Assembly: GCA_004297945.1 (NCBI GenBank)
Contig: SCRC01000060.1
Location: 1-64,000 of the forward strand
Source: Candidimonas sp.
GTDB taxonomy: Bacteria > Pseudomonadota > Gammaproteobacteria > Burkholderiales > Burkholderiaceae_B
Direction of reading: 5' to 3'
Length of the DNA stretch: 64,000 nt
Shown here: positions 36,589 to 45,382 of the stretch, in pieces
Numbering within the stretch: the stretch's first letter is position 1
Layout: the number at the start of each line of letters is the position of its first letter
The notes under the pieces: model-generated
The model's database searches: none
What the model was told of the DNA's origin: nothing
Seen by the model: the letters and a program-made list of their open reading frames with translations, nothing else
Made by a program: the position numbers and the translations under genes

Positions 36589-38061
36589 ATGACAAAATCA
36601 GGTCAGGAGCACTTGGCCAGCCTGCGGGACGGTCGCTCTATCTATATTAATGGTGCTGTATGCCACGATTCCACCACGCATCGCGCTTTCCGCAATATCT
36701 GTAGTTCCGCGGCGCGACTGTACGATTTCGCGAATGATCCGTCCAGGCGTGAATTAATGACCTACGAGACAGAGACCGGCCAGCGTGCCAACCGCATCTG
36801 GCAATTGCCCGCGTCCTATGAAGACTTGGTCCAGCGTCGTAAGGCGCTGGAGGCATGGACAGCAATGCATGGAGGCTTTCTGGGCCGTGCGCCTGATCAT
36901 GTGGCCTCCTGCATTTCTGGCATGCGTATGGGGCTACCCTTGTTTGAAGGCTATGATCCCGAGCGAGCCAAGGCGCTGGAGGCCTATTACCGCTATGCGC
37001 GAGACAACGACCTCTATTTGACGTATGTCATCATCAACCCGCAGGCGGACCGATCCAAGGGGGCAGGTGAGCAGGTGGATCCCTATCTGACAGCCGGCGT
37101 TGTCGATCGGGATGCGGAGGGCATTACGGTTCGGGGTGCCAAGATGCTGGCTACGGGCGGGGTCGTTGCGAATGAGGTCTTTGTGTCTACGATCCAGCCG
37201 TTAAGACCTGGAGAGGAGCGATATGCCCTGTCCTTCGCAATCCCCTTGAATGCCAAAGGGTTGAAAATCCTTTCACGAAAGTCGTACGAAGAACAGTCCC
37301 CCTCGGTGTTCGATAATCCGTTGGCGAGCCGTTTCGACGAGAACGATGCAGTACTTTATTTCGATGACGTAAAAGTGCCTTGGGATCGCGTTTTTATCGA
37401 CGGAAGCATAGAGATGTGCCAGAAGCAATTTCATGCAACTCCCGCGCACGTCTATCAGAATTATCAGGCGATGATTCGCCTCAAGGTGAAGCTGGAGTTT
37501 TTGGTAGGGCTGGCGCACAGGATAGCTAACACTAATGGCGTCATTCAATTCCCGCAGGTGCGGGAAATCCTAGGCCAACTCGCCGCCGAGGCAGCGATGG
37601 TTGATGCCTTTGTCAACGCTTTGGAGGCAAAGGGTTCCCAGGTTGGCCCTTATTACGTCCCCGATCGCCACCTGTGTTACGCCGCCCAGGTCCTCACGCA
37701 GCAGATGTATCCCAAGATATTGAACAGTCTTCGTGAGCTTGCGGGTGGCGGGATGATCATGCTGCCGTCGTCCGCAGCGGATTTCGCCAATCCGGAAATC
37801 GCGGAGATGATCGACAAAACACAGCAATCGCCAGCGGCGAGCTCACGAGATCGAGTGAAGTTCTATAAACTCGCATGGGACGCTGTCGGTTCAGAGTTCG
37901 GGTCGCGCCACCATCAATATGAAATGTTTTACGCCGGCGCCACGTTCGTGACCAAGGGCCACTCATTCCGCACCTACGACTGGGGCAAATCGGAGGCCCT
38001 TGTCCAGGCCATGCTCGATTCTTACGAGCTTGAACCCGAAGCAGTCGCTGCGGTAAATTAA
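36589..38061 (+). CDS. HpaB-type flavin-dependent monooxygenase (4-hydroxyphenylacetate 3-hydroxylase family)
   Basis: 490 residues, the size of HpaB/HadA-type oxygenases. N-terminal domain with GRAPDHVASCISGM and FEGYDPERAKALEAYYRYARDNDLYLTYVIINPQADRSKGAG, middle beta domain ITVRGAKMLATGGVVANEVFV, then VPWDRVFIDG and a helical C-terminal domain ending ELAGGGMIMLPSS. It hydroxylates an aromatic or heterocyclic substrate with FADH2 and O2. Whether the substrate is hydroxyphenylacetate is doubtful, since no Hpa ring-cleavage genes are here; the cupin and amidase instead suggest a nitrogen-containing substrate. Confidence 0.88.
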   Translation: MTKSGQEHLASLRDGRSIYINGAVCHDSTTHRAFRNICSSAARLYDFANDPSRRELMTYETETGQRANRIWQLPASYEDLVQRRKALEAWTAMHGGFLGRAPDHVASCISGMRMGLPLFEGYDPERAKALEAYYRYARDNDLYLTYVIINPQADRSKGAGEQVDPYLTAGVVDRDAEGITVRGAKMLATGGVVANEVFVSTIQPLRPGEERYALSFAIPLNAKGLKILSRKSYEEQSPSVFDNPLASRFDENDAVLYFDDVKVPWDRVFIDGSIEMCQKQFHATPAHVYQNYQAMIRLKVKLEFLVGLAHRIANTNGVIQFPQVREILGQLAAEAAMVDAFVNALEAKGSQVGPYYVPDRHLCYAAQVLTQQMYPKILNSLRELAGGGMIMLPSSAADFANPEIAEMIDKTQQSPAASSRDRVKFYKLAWDAVGSEFGSRHHQYEMFYAGATFVTKGHSFRTYDWGKSEALVQAMLDSYELEPEAVAAVN

Positions 38062-38079
38062 ACTATCCGAGGAGTCATT

Positions 38080-38460
38080 ATGCCAGTCAACAAAATTCAC
38101 GACGAGTTCCACGCCATCGATTTATCCACTGGATGGGAGGTGCCCACCGGTTACCCGACCGGTATTGAGCAAAAAATTCTTTCTGGCGGTCTTGACGAGA
38201 AAGGGCGACGAGGCACGCGTACGCGGCTTTTGCGCTTCCAGCCAGGCGTTTTTACGACGGCACCGTTTTCGCATGATTATTGGGAGGAAGTCTACATGGT
38301 AAGCGGTGACCTTACCGTAGGCAATGACGCCAGCGGTAATGGCGGAGAGGCCTTTGGCCCCAATACCTATGCGGTCCGTCCGCCCCACGCGAAGCATGGA
38401 CCCTTCAAGTCCGAGAACGGTTGCATGCTTCTTGAGATTCACTACTTTGATCCAGTCTAA
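38080..38460 (+). CDS. Cupin-domain protein
   Basis: 126 residues, single conserved beta-barrel: LRFQPGVFTTAPFSHDYWEEVYMVSGDLTVG is the first cupin motif (His, then Glu-Glu), and AVRPPHAKHGPF the second (two His). These could bind one metal ion. It might be a dioxygenase, isomerase or hydrolase acting on the monooxygenase product, or a small ligand-binding protein. Its position, 18 bp after the oxygenase and 6 bp before the amidase, argues for a catabolic role. Confidence 0.8.
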   Translation: MPVNKIHDEFHAIDLSTGWEVPTGYPTGIEQKILSGGLDEKGRRGTRTRLLRFQPGVFTTAPFSHDYWEEVYMVSGDLTVGNDASGNGGEAFGPNTYAVRPPHAKHGPFKSENGCMLLEIHYFDPV

Positions 38461-38466
38461 CCCATC

Positions 38467-39819
38467 ATGAAACGCACTCTTTCCCAACTGGCGGAAGATC
38501 TGTCATCTGGACGCACAACGTCCCGTACGTTGGTTGAGGAGTGTCTCAATAAAATAGACGCTCCTAATGGCGAGGGTTCAAGAGCCTTCGTGAAGGTCGA
38601 TCGTGACGCGGCACTTGCGGCTGCCGTAGCGATGGACGAGCTTCGCGCAGTTAGATTGGCTCCCTCGGCCTATGCTGGGATTCCAATTTCTGTCAAGGAT
38701 CTGTTCGACCTGACTGGAGACCCGACGCCAGCCGGCTCGACCGTTCTGGCGCACAGCGAGCCCGCTGTGCGCGACGCCTTGGCAATTGCCCGTTTGAGAC
38801 GCGCAGGCTTTGTCGTTGTCGGACGAACCAACATGACGGAATTCGCTTTCTCTGGCGTTGGCCTGAATCCTCATTATGGGACTCCGGCTGCGCCGTTCGA
38901 CCGTGCTACTCGTCGAATACCTGGAGGTTCATCTTCTGGTGCGGGAGTCTCGATCTCAGATGGTATGGCCTATGGGGCCATCGGGTCGGATACCGGTGGC
39001 TCGTGTCGTATTCCGGCTGCATTATGCGGTGTGGTGGGCTATAAGCCAACGGCAGCGACTATCCCGTGTGAAGGGGCCTTTCCGCTGTCGCAGACCCTAG
39101 ATTCGATTGGCTCGATTGCCAATAGCGTGGCCTGCTGTCGCGTACTCCACTATGTGATGAGTGGGCAACCGCTAACGGTCAGTGATTCGGCCATACTCTC
39201 GGGCTTGCGCATTGGTGTCCCTCAGGCTGTCGCGCTTGACGATATGGATACCCATGTGGCGGCCTGCTTTGAGCAAGCGCTGAGCACATTGTCACGTGCA
39301 GGGGCGACACTACGTAAGATTCCTTTTCAGAGCCTCGTCAAGGTCGCACATATCAATCGAAAGGGTGGTTTTGCGGCTGCCGAAGCGTATGCCGTTCATC
39401 GAGCGTTGTTGGCATCGGCGGGAGACAAGTACGATCCTCGCGTGAAGCTTCGCATTGAACGTGGCCGCAATCAGGATTGTGCCGACTACATTGACCTCGT
39501 TCGTGAACGTAAGGCCTTCGTCGCCGTGCTGCGCGAAGAGGTATCCGCGTTTGATGTGATTGCGATGCCCACCGTTCCGATTATTGCGCCTCCCATCGAG
39601 AGTCTTGAAAAGGATGACGATGTCTTTACGCGCACGAATCTCTTGATGTTACGCAATCCCACGCTCATCAATATGATGGATGGCTGTGCGATTTCGCTTC
39701 CAATGCATGCGATCGGGCAGGCACCGGCAGGCCTGATGCTGGCCAAGGTTGGCGGCGAAGACGATCGCCTGTTTGCGATCGCCGCCGCGGTAGAGACTAC
39801 GTTCGCCGAGACTCTTTGA
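38467..39819 (+). CDS. Amidase-signature amidohydrolase
   Basis: 450 residues. The Ser-cisSer-Lys triad is intact: Lys77 (ISVKDLFD), the cis-Ser in PGGSSSGAG (about 156), and nucleophile Ser179 in GSDTGGSCRIPAA. The region CGVVGYKPT follows as in AtzF/GatA relatives. GatA itself is excluded by the genetic setting and the absence of GatC/GatB. Hydrolyses a C-N amide bond; in this operon probably the product of ring hydroxylation or opening, or the entry amide. The substrate cannot be read off. Confidence 0.88.
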   Translation: MKRTLSQLAEDLSSGRTTSRTLVEECLNKIDAPNGEGSRAFVKVDRDAALAAAVAMDELRAVRLAPSAYAGIPISVKDLFDLTGDPTPAGSTVLAHSEPAVRDALAIARLRRAGFVVVGRTNMTEFAFSGVGLNPHYGTPAAPFDRATRRIPGGSSSGAGVSISDGMAYGAIGSDTGGSCRIPAALCGVVGYKPTAATIPCEGAFPLSQTLDSIGSIANSVACCRVLHYVMSGQPLTVSDSAILSGLRIGVPQAVALDDMDTHVAACFEQALSTLSRAGATLRKIPFQSLVKVAHINRKGGFAAAEAYAVHRALLASAGDKYDPRVKLRIERGRNQDCADYIDLVRERKAFVAVLREEVSAFDVIAMPTVPIIAPPIESLEKDDDVFTRTNLLMLRNPTLINMMDGCAISLPMHAIGQAPAGLMLAKVGGEDDRLFAIAAAVETTFAETL

Positions 39820-39831
39820 TTGGCGATTGAT

Positions 39832-40515
39832 TCAGCCCTGGCGCGTGATATTGACGGAAAACGATTCAATATGTGCGCGCATGGCCTGTTCTGCGAGATC
39901 AGCATCATGTTGCGCGATGGCGTCCACGATGGCGGTGTGCTCATCGCATATCCGTAGATGTTGTTCGTTTGTGCTCAGTGAAATAAACCACATCCGTGCA
40001 GAACGTTCGTGGAGGTTCTGTAGAAGATCGCCGAGGACAGCATTACGCGTGGCGCCTGCGATGAGAGAATGGAATTTCTGGTCAAGCTCAGAGAGGGTTC
40101 GTATGTCGTGGCTGTGAATAGCTACGAGCATGTCATCCAGAGAGTCTCTTAGCTTAGCGATGACATCCGGGCTTGCGCGTTCGGCTGCCCTGCGTACGGA
40201 GTAGATTTCGTTGACCAGCCGCACATCAATGATGTTGAATATTTCATCAAGGCTAACGGGTTTAACGATTGTGCCTTTACGCGGAATGACCTCTACGAGC
40301 CCGTCGCCCAGAAGACGATCCAGGGCCTGACGAATGGGTGTCCGGCCGACTGCAAGCTGGAGACTTAGTTCCGTCTCTGCCAGGACATCCCCTGGCCGTA
40401 AGGCGCAGGTGATGATCATTTTCTTGAGTGTGTCGTAGGCCTGGTCGCGCAGCGAGACGTGTTTCTTTGTGTCCGTTTGACGATAGCGGGATTTGGTTAT
40501 GTGAGTGAGGGCCAT
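39832..40515 (-). CDS. GntR-family regulator, FadR/FCD subfamily
   Basis: 227 residues. HTH: LRDQAYDTLKKMIITCALRPGDVLAETELSLQLAVGRTPIRQALDRLLGDGLVEVIPRKGTIV, then an FCD effector domain with HDADLAEQAMRAHIESF. Downstream of the DUF2848 gene on the same strand (40 bp), and convergent with the amidase. The shared operon with DUF2848 and the palindromic promoter at 41319 suggest it regulates that divergent promoter. Confidence 0.9.
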   Translation of the reverse strand: MALTHITKSRYRQTDTKKHVSLRDQAYDTLKKMIITCALRPGDVLAETELSLQLAVGRTPIRQALDRLLGDGLVEVIPRKGTIVKPVSLDEIFNIIDVRLVNEIYSVRRAAERASPDVIAKLRDSLDDMLVAIHSHDIRTLSELDQKFHSLIAGATRNAVLGDLLQNLHERSARMWFISLSTNEQHLRICDEHTAIVDAIAQHDADLAEQAMRAHIESFSVNITRQG

Positions 40516-40555
40516 CGGTGGAAAATTCGTGACAGAATTCCCCCATCGAGCGAAC

Positions 40556-41242
40556 TTAACCTTGAATGGGGAGCGCGGCTACATCATAACCGAAGTGAAT
40601 ACTGCGGCCCAATACCGGGTCTTCCAATTCAGCCTCAAAGCGACTGGCCGCTTTTATGCCGCCAATTGCTGGCATCGTTCCTCCAAACATTGCTGTGCCA
40701 TCTGGCAAGATGCCGCTCGGATTCAGGCCCCGGATGAGTTCAAACGGAGCCAGAAGGGTACTGACAGGGCCTTCCTGGTAGAGGGTACGATGACCATCGA
40801 TAGTGGCATGGCTGCGCAGAATCAGGGAGTCCCAGTGGGGCGCGACCTCGTCGAACGGCCATACCGTTGATGCAATGGGTTTGTCACAGAGCTGTTTCGA
40901 GACGCTAATTCCATAGGTTTCAACTTGTCGATCCGTATGATCCGAGCCAACCCCCACATACGTTTTACCACCAAAAGTCAACAGTACTGTTTCAACCTCT
41001 CCACTGGAATTGGGCCCTTGATCTTCCACTGCGTGTTGAGTCGTCAATCGTGCCGCTGCTACGCGATAGTAGACTGGCGTCAACGCTGGGCGCTTCACCC
41101 CAAGTTTCTCCAATTCTGCCATGTGATGCTCCATGGCGGCTTTATCACGTCCCGTCCATCCTCCTATCACGAGCTGTTGAATCTCGACCCGTAGAGGATG
41201 TGTCCCATCGCGGCTTTCAACGGTTAGTTCCAGTTCTTTCAT
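40556..41242 (-). CDS. DUF2848 family protein
   Basis: 228 residues of the uncharacterised DUF2848 family, related in fold to fumarylacetoacetate hydrolases. Recognised from VLLTFGGKTYVGVGSDHTDRQVE and SVSKQLCDKPIASTVWPFDEV and LYQEGPVSTLLAP; the GSDHTDR acidic/His cluster could bind metal. No function is established for the family to my knowledge. Divergent from the Liv transporter, next to the monooxygenase-amidase genes, so a C-C or ester hydrolase step in the same pathway is a reasonable guess. Confidence 0.8.
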   Translation of the reverse strand: MKELELTVESRDGTHPLRVEIQQLVIGGWTGRDKAAMEHHMAELEKLGVKRPALTPVYYRVAAARLTTQHAVEDQGPNSSGEVETVLLTFGGKTYVGVGSDHTDRQVETYGISVSKQLCDKPIASTVWPFDEVAPHWDSLILRSHATIDGHRTLYQEGPVSTLLAPFELIRGLNPSGILPDGTAMFGGTMPAIGGIKAASRFEAELEDPVLGRSIHFGYDVAALPIQG

Positions 41243-41318
41243 CGCTCCTGTCCTTCACAGATTTGGTCCACTCATGGATGGACGGCTTGTTGGTTGGTTG
41301 AAGTTAAATCAGCAGATC

Positions 41319-41364
41319 GTATCTTAACAATCCTTGTGAAATTTCACAAGGATTGTTAAGATAC
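41319..41364. promoter_or_regulatory. Perfect 46-bp palindrome in a divergent promoter region
   Basis: Arms of 23 bp match exactly with no spacer: the left arm starts GTATCTTAACAATCC and ends TTGTGAAA at 41341; the right arm (41342-41364) is its exact reverse complement. It lies between the divergent DUF2848-gntR and liv operons. The sequence contains TTGTGA (41334-41339) and TAAGAT (41357-41362) 17 nt apart, a plausible -35/-10 pair, and by symmetry the same pair on the other strand. It may thus be one palindrome serving as operator and as promoter in both directions. No U-run follows on either side, against a terminator. Confidence 0.75.
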
Positions 41365-41442
41365 CGTTGGTGTGGAATTCGAGGCCACTTGTCGTCCGCT
41401 GCGAATACCCACCGACCCGAATCAAAATGTGAGGAGATGATA

Positions 41443-42732
41443 ATGAAGCTAAGTTGGACAGCCGCACTTGCGGCCTCTCTTGCTGTAATGGTCGCGCCCG
41501 CAGGCGCGCAGAACAAACCCGCCGCACTTGGGGTGGGGGTGTTCACTTTTGTTTCCGGCCCGGCCGCTGCATATGGCATTCCGGGTAAGAACGCCGCCGA
41601 GTTGATGATCGATGAGATCAATGCCAAGGGCGGAATTGCCGGAGTGCCCATTAAGGCTTCCTATGTCGATGAGGCTCAAGGCACTGAGGGCGTTATCACC
41701 GAGTACCGTCGCCTGACTGAGGATCCGTCTAATCAGGTCATGATTGCCGCACTTTCCAGTGGAAATTGCCTCGCGCTTAAACCCGTTGCGGAACAACTCA
41801 AGGTTCCTACCATCGCATGGAACTGTGACGCCCATCAACTTCTCGCAGACGGCAAAAGCCATTACTACTTTCGCCCCAACGGCAACACGATTCCAGAGTT
41901 TGTGGCCTATGCGGTATATCTGCTGCAGCGCAAGCCCGATGTGAAACGGATCGCTATCATCAACCCAGACTATGCATTCGGACATGATGGGGCACAGATT
42001 TTCAAGGCTGCCATGAAGGCGCTCAAGCCGGACGTGAAGATTGTCGCAGAGCTCTACCCAAAGATGGGAACGGCCAACTTTCAGACACAGATATCCAGGC
42101 TTCTGGCCGCTCACCCTGATGTGATTTTCTCGAATCTCTGGGGCGCAGATTTGGAAAATTTCGTCCGTCAGGCCTCTCCGCGTGGGCTGTTTTCCAGCAG
42201 CCAGGTAGTTCTCGCGCTTGGCGAGACGGTACTTCAGCGTGTGCCACTACCCGATAATGTCATTGTGGGGGTGCTGGGCGACGGATGGTGGCTATCGCCC
42301 GACGCACAACGCGACCCTGCGACTAAGGCGTTTGTGGCGGCCTACAAGAAGCGATATGGTCAGTATCCGGTATTTCCTTCAATGAAAATGGCCAATGCCA
42401 TCGTATACATGAAGGCAGCCTACGAGGCCGCCATGAAGAAGAATGGCGAGAAGTGGCCCAGTCGCGATCAGTTGGCTGACGCAATGAGCGGGAGTAACGT
42501 CAGGACGCTGACAGGCGATACGGTTACTCGCAAGGACCACGAAGGCGTTGTCGATCAGATTATCGGCATCACGACAAAATCACCGGATTACAAGTTCCCC
42601 ATCATTAGCGAGATGGTGCGCTACAAGGGAGACTCACTGATTCCCCCGTCGGGTAAGGATGCTATGGGGTGGGTGGCATCGCTCAAGCCTAGCTTCCTTG
42701 ATGCTCAACCCAAGCCCGGTAGTTACAAGTAA
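41443..42732 (+). CDS. Liv-type ABC transporter substrate-binding protein
   Basis: 429 residues, periplasmic Peripla_BP_6 protein. Signal peptide MKLSWTAALAASLAVMVAPAGA, then ALGVGVFTFVSGPAAAYGIPGKNAAELMIDEINAKGGIAG. AGGAG lies 6 nt before ATG 41443; a second ATG at 41437 is too close. First gene of livKHMGF, probably importing the substrate of the monooxygenase-amidase cluster. Two Cys (SSGNCLA, WNCDA) are close in sequence. Confidence 0.9.
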   Translation: MKLSWTAALAASLAVMVAPAGAQNKPAALGVGVFTFVSGPAAAYGIPGKNAAELMIDEINAKGGIAGVPIKASYVDEAQGTEGVITEYRRLTEDPSNQVMIAALSSGNCLALKPVAEQLKVPTIAWNCDAHQLLADGKSHYYFRPNGNTIPEFVAYAVYLLQRKPDVKRIAIINPDYAFGHDGAQIFKAAMKALKPDVKIVAELYPKMGTANFQTQISRLLAAHPDVIFSNLWGADLENFVRQASPRGLFSSSQVVLALGETVLQRVPLPDNVIVGVLGDGWWLSPDAQRDPATKAFVAAYKKRYGQYPVFPSMKMANAIVYMKAAYEAAMKKNGEKWPSRDQLADAMSGSNVRTLTGDTVTRKDHEGVVDQIIGITTKSPDYKFPIISEMVRYKGDSLIPPSGKDAMGWVASLKPSFLDAQPKPGSYK

Positions 42733-42739
42733 TACGGCT

Positions 42740-42781
42740 CACTTGCCGCTGGGATGGCTTTGGTAGCCCCGGCGGCAAGTG
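42740..42781 (+). promoter_or_regulatory. Intercistronic hairpin between binding protein and permease genes
   Basis: Stem CACTTGCCGC / GCGGCAAGTG (10 bp, perfect) with a GGG/CCC inner pairing. No U-run follows. Hairpins in this place usually protect the upstream mRNA and lower downstream expression, giving more binding protein than permease. The spacer between livK and livH here is 67 bp. Confidence 0.55.
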
Positions 42782-42799
42782 GTTAAGCAGGAGCAATCA

Positions 42800-43699
42800 A
42801 TGCTTGATGCAATTCTTCCCATTATGGTGGATAGCCTAGCGAGTGCCGCACTGATCTTCTTTGTCGCGGTTGGCTTGACGCTAGTGTTCAGCGTCTTACG
42901 CGTCCTAAACGTTGCTCATGGAAGCTTTTATTCGATTGGCGCGTATGTCGCCGCGTCGACCTGTCTGTGGCTCGTTTCCTCGGGGCTTAGTCCCTGGCTG
43001 ACGTTTCCCATGCTTATCCTGAGTGCGGTGCTTGTCGCTGCATTGTTGGGGCCACTCGTGGAAGCGACGCTGATACGCTGGACTTTCGGTAAGTCCGAAG
43101 CGGTCCAGATTCTGATCACCTTTGGCCTATTTTTGATTCTGGAAGATCTGCAGCGAATCGTGTTTGGTGTCAACTCCCTGGCCCAAGACACCCCTATGCA
43201 GCTTCTAGGCTCGACCACGATCGGTGGCGTTGCCTATCTCAATTATCAGCTTTTGCTGATCGCCCTCGCAATTGCCGTCGTGATCGGGCTGCGGTTGATG
43301 CTAGCCAAAACGCGCATTGGGCGATTGCTTACGGCGGTAGTCTTTGACCGGGAAATGGCCTTGAGTGTGGGTATCAATACGAATCGCCTCTTCCTGCTGG
43401 CCTTTACTTTGGGTGTTTTCCTGGCTGCTTTGGGAGGGGCGCTTGCGGCACCCACGTCGGGTGCCGCACCGGGCCTGGGTGCGGAGACAATAGTGCTTGC
43501 TTTTGCGGTCGCTGCGATCGGCGGACTTGGGCAGATCGAGGGTGCCGCGTTGGCTGCGGTTATTGTTGGCGTCGTGCGCGTGCTAGCCATTTATTTTGCG
43601 CCTTCTCTTGAAGCCGTTGCGCCCTACGTTGTGATGTTGGTTGTCCTGCTGGTGAGACCCTATGGGCTCTTCGGCACCACTCAGGCCAGAAGGATATGA
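42800..43699 (+). CDS. Branched-chain-type ABC transporter permease LivH
   Basis: 299 residues, about eight membrane segments. LTLVFSVLRVLNVAHGSFYSIGAYVAAS and GRLLTAVVFDREMALSVGINTNRLF, then LAFAVAAIGGLGQIEGAALAAVIVGVV are LivH marks. AGGAG lies 7 nt before ATG 42800; the frame is open to 42779. Overlaps livM by 4 nt. Confidence 0.9.
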   Translation: MLDAILPIMVDSLASAALIFFVAVGLTLVFSVLRVLNVAHGSFYSIGAYVAASTCLWLVSSGLSPWLTFPMLILSAVLVAALLGPLVEATLIRWTFGKSEAVQILITFGLFLILEDLQRIVFGVNSLAQDTPMQLLGSTTIGGVAYLNYQLLLIALAIAVVIGLRLMLAKTRIGRLLTAVVFDREMALSVGINTNRLFLLAFTLGVFLAALGGALAAPTSGAAPGLGAETIVLAFAVAAIGGLGQIEGAALAAVIVGVVRVLAIYFAPSLEAVAPYVVMLVVLLVRPYGLFGTTQARRI

Positions 43700-44640
43700 C
43701 TGCCATGCGTCAATCTCAAACTTGCTTGCTGCTTGCCGCCGTTCTGTGTGTCATGGCATTTGTGCCTTTCGCCCCGGAATGGATACAGTTCGTTCTGACC
43801 TTGGCGATCGCTAAAGGCTTCGTCGCATTGGGTGTCGCAATTCTTCTGCGTGCGGGACTGATCTCCTTGGGCCATGCGATGTTTTACGCCATCGGTGCCT
43901 ATGCCATTGCGTTCGTCGCTCAGATGGGGGTTACAGACTTCGTTGCACTCCTTGTCGTCGGCATTCTGGTATCCGCTCTGGTCGGGTTGGTCGTTGGCGC
44001 ATTTTTAGTGCGCTACCGTGCAATCTTCTTCGCTATGCTGAATCTGGCGATCTCGATGGTGCTCTATGCTCTGGTTTCCAAGCTGTACAGTCTGACGGGA
44101 GGCTCCGATGGAATGCCATTGGCTACACCGACCTTTTTCGGCGTCGCTGTGGCAAAGCCTGATTTCGACACGGTACTTTATTACATCGCGCTGGTGTTGA
44201 TGGTTGGCCTTGGATATCTGGTGCACCGATATTGGAAGAGCCCGCTTGGGCATGCGCTTTCTGCCATTCGAACCAATGAATTGAGGCTTGAATACCTGGG
44301 TGTATCAGCTCGTAACGTACTCTTGATCGCTTATGTGGCTTCAGCAGCGCTTGCCGGAGTCGGTGGCGTCATCACGGCCTGCGCAGTTGGGCACATTCTT
44401 CCGGACTTTGCCTATTGGACGGAATCGGCGCATTTTGTGTTGGTTGCGGTACTCGGTGGCATCGGTGGAGGAGCGGGTCCGTTTATAGGTTCCTTTTTCC
44501 TGGAATTGCTGCATTCTGCATCGATTAACATCACGGATGCGTGGAACCTGATCACAGGGATTGCGCTCATCGTCGTCATTGTCTTCCTACCGAGCGGCCT
44601 ATACGGTCTGATTCGACGTCGCGAGGAGAACAAGTTATGA
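43696..44640 (+). CDS. Branched-chain-type ABC transporter permease LivM
   Basis: 314 residues, LivM family: LLRAGLISLGHAMFYAIGAYAIAFVAQMG, AIFFAMLNLAISMVLYALV, SPLGHALSAIRTNELRLEYLGV and VLGGIGGGAGPFIGSF. ATG 43696 overlaps the livH stop; ATG 43705 is an alternative with AAGGA 10 nt upstream. Overlaps livG by 4 nt. Confidence 0.9.
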   Translation: MTAMRQSQTCLLLAAVLCVMAFVPFAPEWIQFVLTLAIAKGFVALGVAILLRAGLISLGHAMFYAIGAYAIAFVAQMGVTDFVALLVVGILVSALVGLVVGAFLVRYRAIFFAMLNLAISMVLYALVSKLYSLTGGSDGMPLATPTFFGVAVAKPDFDTVLYYIALVLMVGLGYLVHRYWKSPLGHALSAIRTNELRLEYLGVSARNVLLIAYVASAALAGVGGVITACAVGHILPDFAYWTESAHFVLVAVLGGIGGGAGPFIGSFFLELLHSASINITDAWNLITGIALIVVIVFLPSGLYGLIRRREENKL

Positions 44641-45380
44641 CCCCCCCCCTCCTACAAGCGAAGGACTTGCATCTCTCCTTTTACGGTGTCACTGCGGCTG
44701 ACGGCGTCAACCTTGAAGTTCGCGAGGGTGAGTTCGTTGCAATCATAGGCCCGAATGGATCGGGTAAGACGACATTCCTCAATTTGTGCACTGGCTATCT
44801 CAGACCAACTTCTGGAGATGTCTACTTGGATGGCGCGCCAATTACTGCAATGGCACCACGCACAATTGCGCATCGTGGGATCTCGCGGGCCTTTCAGATC
44901 CCGCAGTTGTTCCACGACCAGACTGTACTGGAGAACTTGATGATCGCAGTATCTGCGAAGCGAGGGATTTGGGGCTGGTTTAATCCGCTGGTTGCTTTCG
45001 GACGTCAGGAAGAGGCACGTGACCTGCTGGATCTCGTCGGCTTGGGCTGTGATGCAGACCGGCTCGCTGTGGCCCTTCCAGAAGGACGACGTAAGCTACT
45101 GGACATTGTCATCGCACTCGCCTTGAAACCGCGTCTCGTATTGTTGGACGAACCGACGAGCGGAGTCAGTACCATTGAGCGCTTCGCACTGATGGAGACG
45201 CTGATGACAGCCTTGCGTTGTGCCCAGACTACCGCACTTTTCGTGGAGCATGACATGGATATAGTCCGACGCTACGCTGATCGTGTTTTGGTCTGGGATT
45301 CAGGAAAAGTCATAGCCGAAGGGGCTCCCTCCGATGTTTTCAACAATCCGGAAGTTCTGCGAAAAGTAGTGGGGGCCTAG
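44637..45380 (+). CDS. Branched-chain-type ABC transporter ATPase LivG
   Basis: 247 residues. Walker A GPNGSGKTT, degenerate signature LPEGRRK, Walker B LVLLDEPTSGV, H-loop VEHDMDIVR. ATG 44637 overlaps the livM stop and has GAGGAG upstream; the longer frame from 44541 runs antiparallel to sense within livM. A run of eight C follows the start codon. Confidence 0.92.
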   Translation: MTPPLLQAKDLHLSFYGVTAADGVNLEVREGEFVAIIGPNGSGKTTFLNLCTGYLRPTSGDVYLDGAPITAMAPRTIAHRGISRAFQIPQLFHDQTVLENLMIAVSAKRGIWGWFNPLVAFGRQEEARDLLDLVGLGCDADRLAVALPEGRRKLLDIVIALALKPRLVLLDEPTSGVSTIERFALMETLMTALRCAQTTALFVEHDMDIVRRYADRVLVWDSGKVIAEGAPSDVFNNPEVLRKVVGA

Positions 45381-45382
45381 AC

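Noticed and set aside
41319..41364. The 46-bp palindrome as a transcription terminator
   Set aside because: Between divergent, not convergent, genes and without a U-run on either side.
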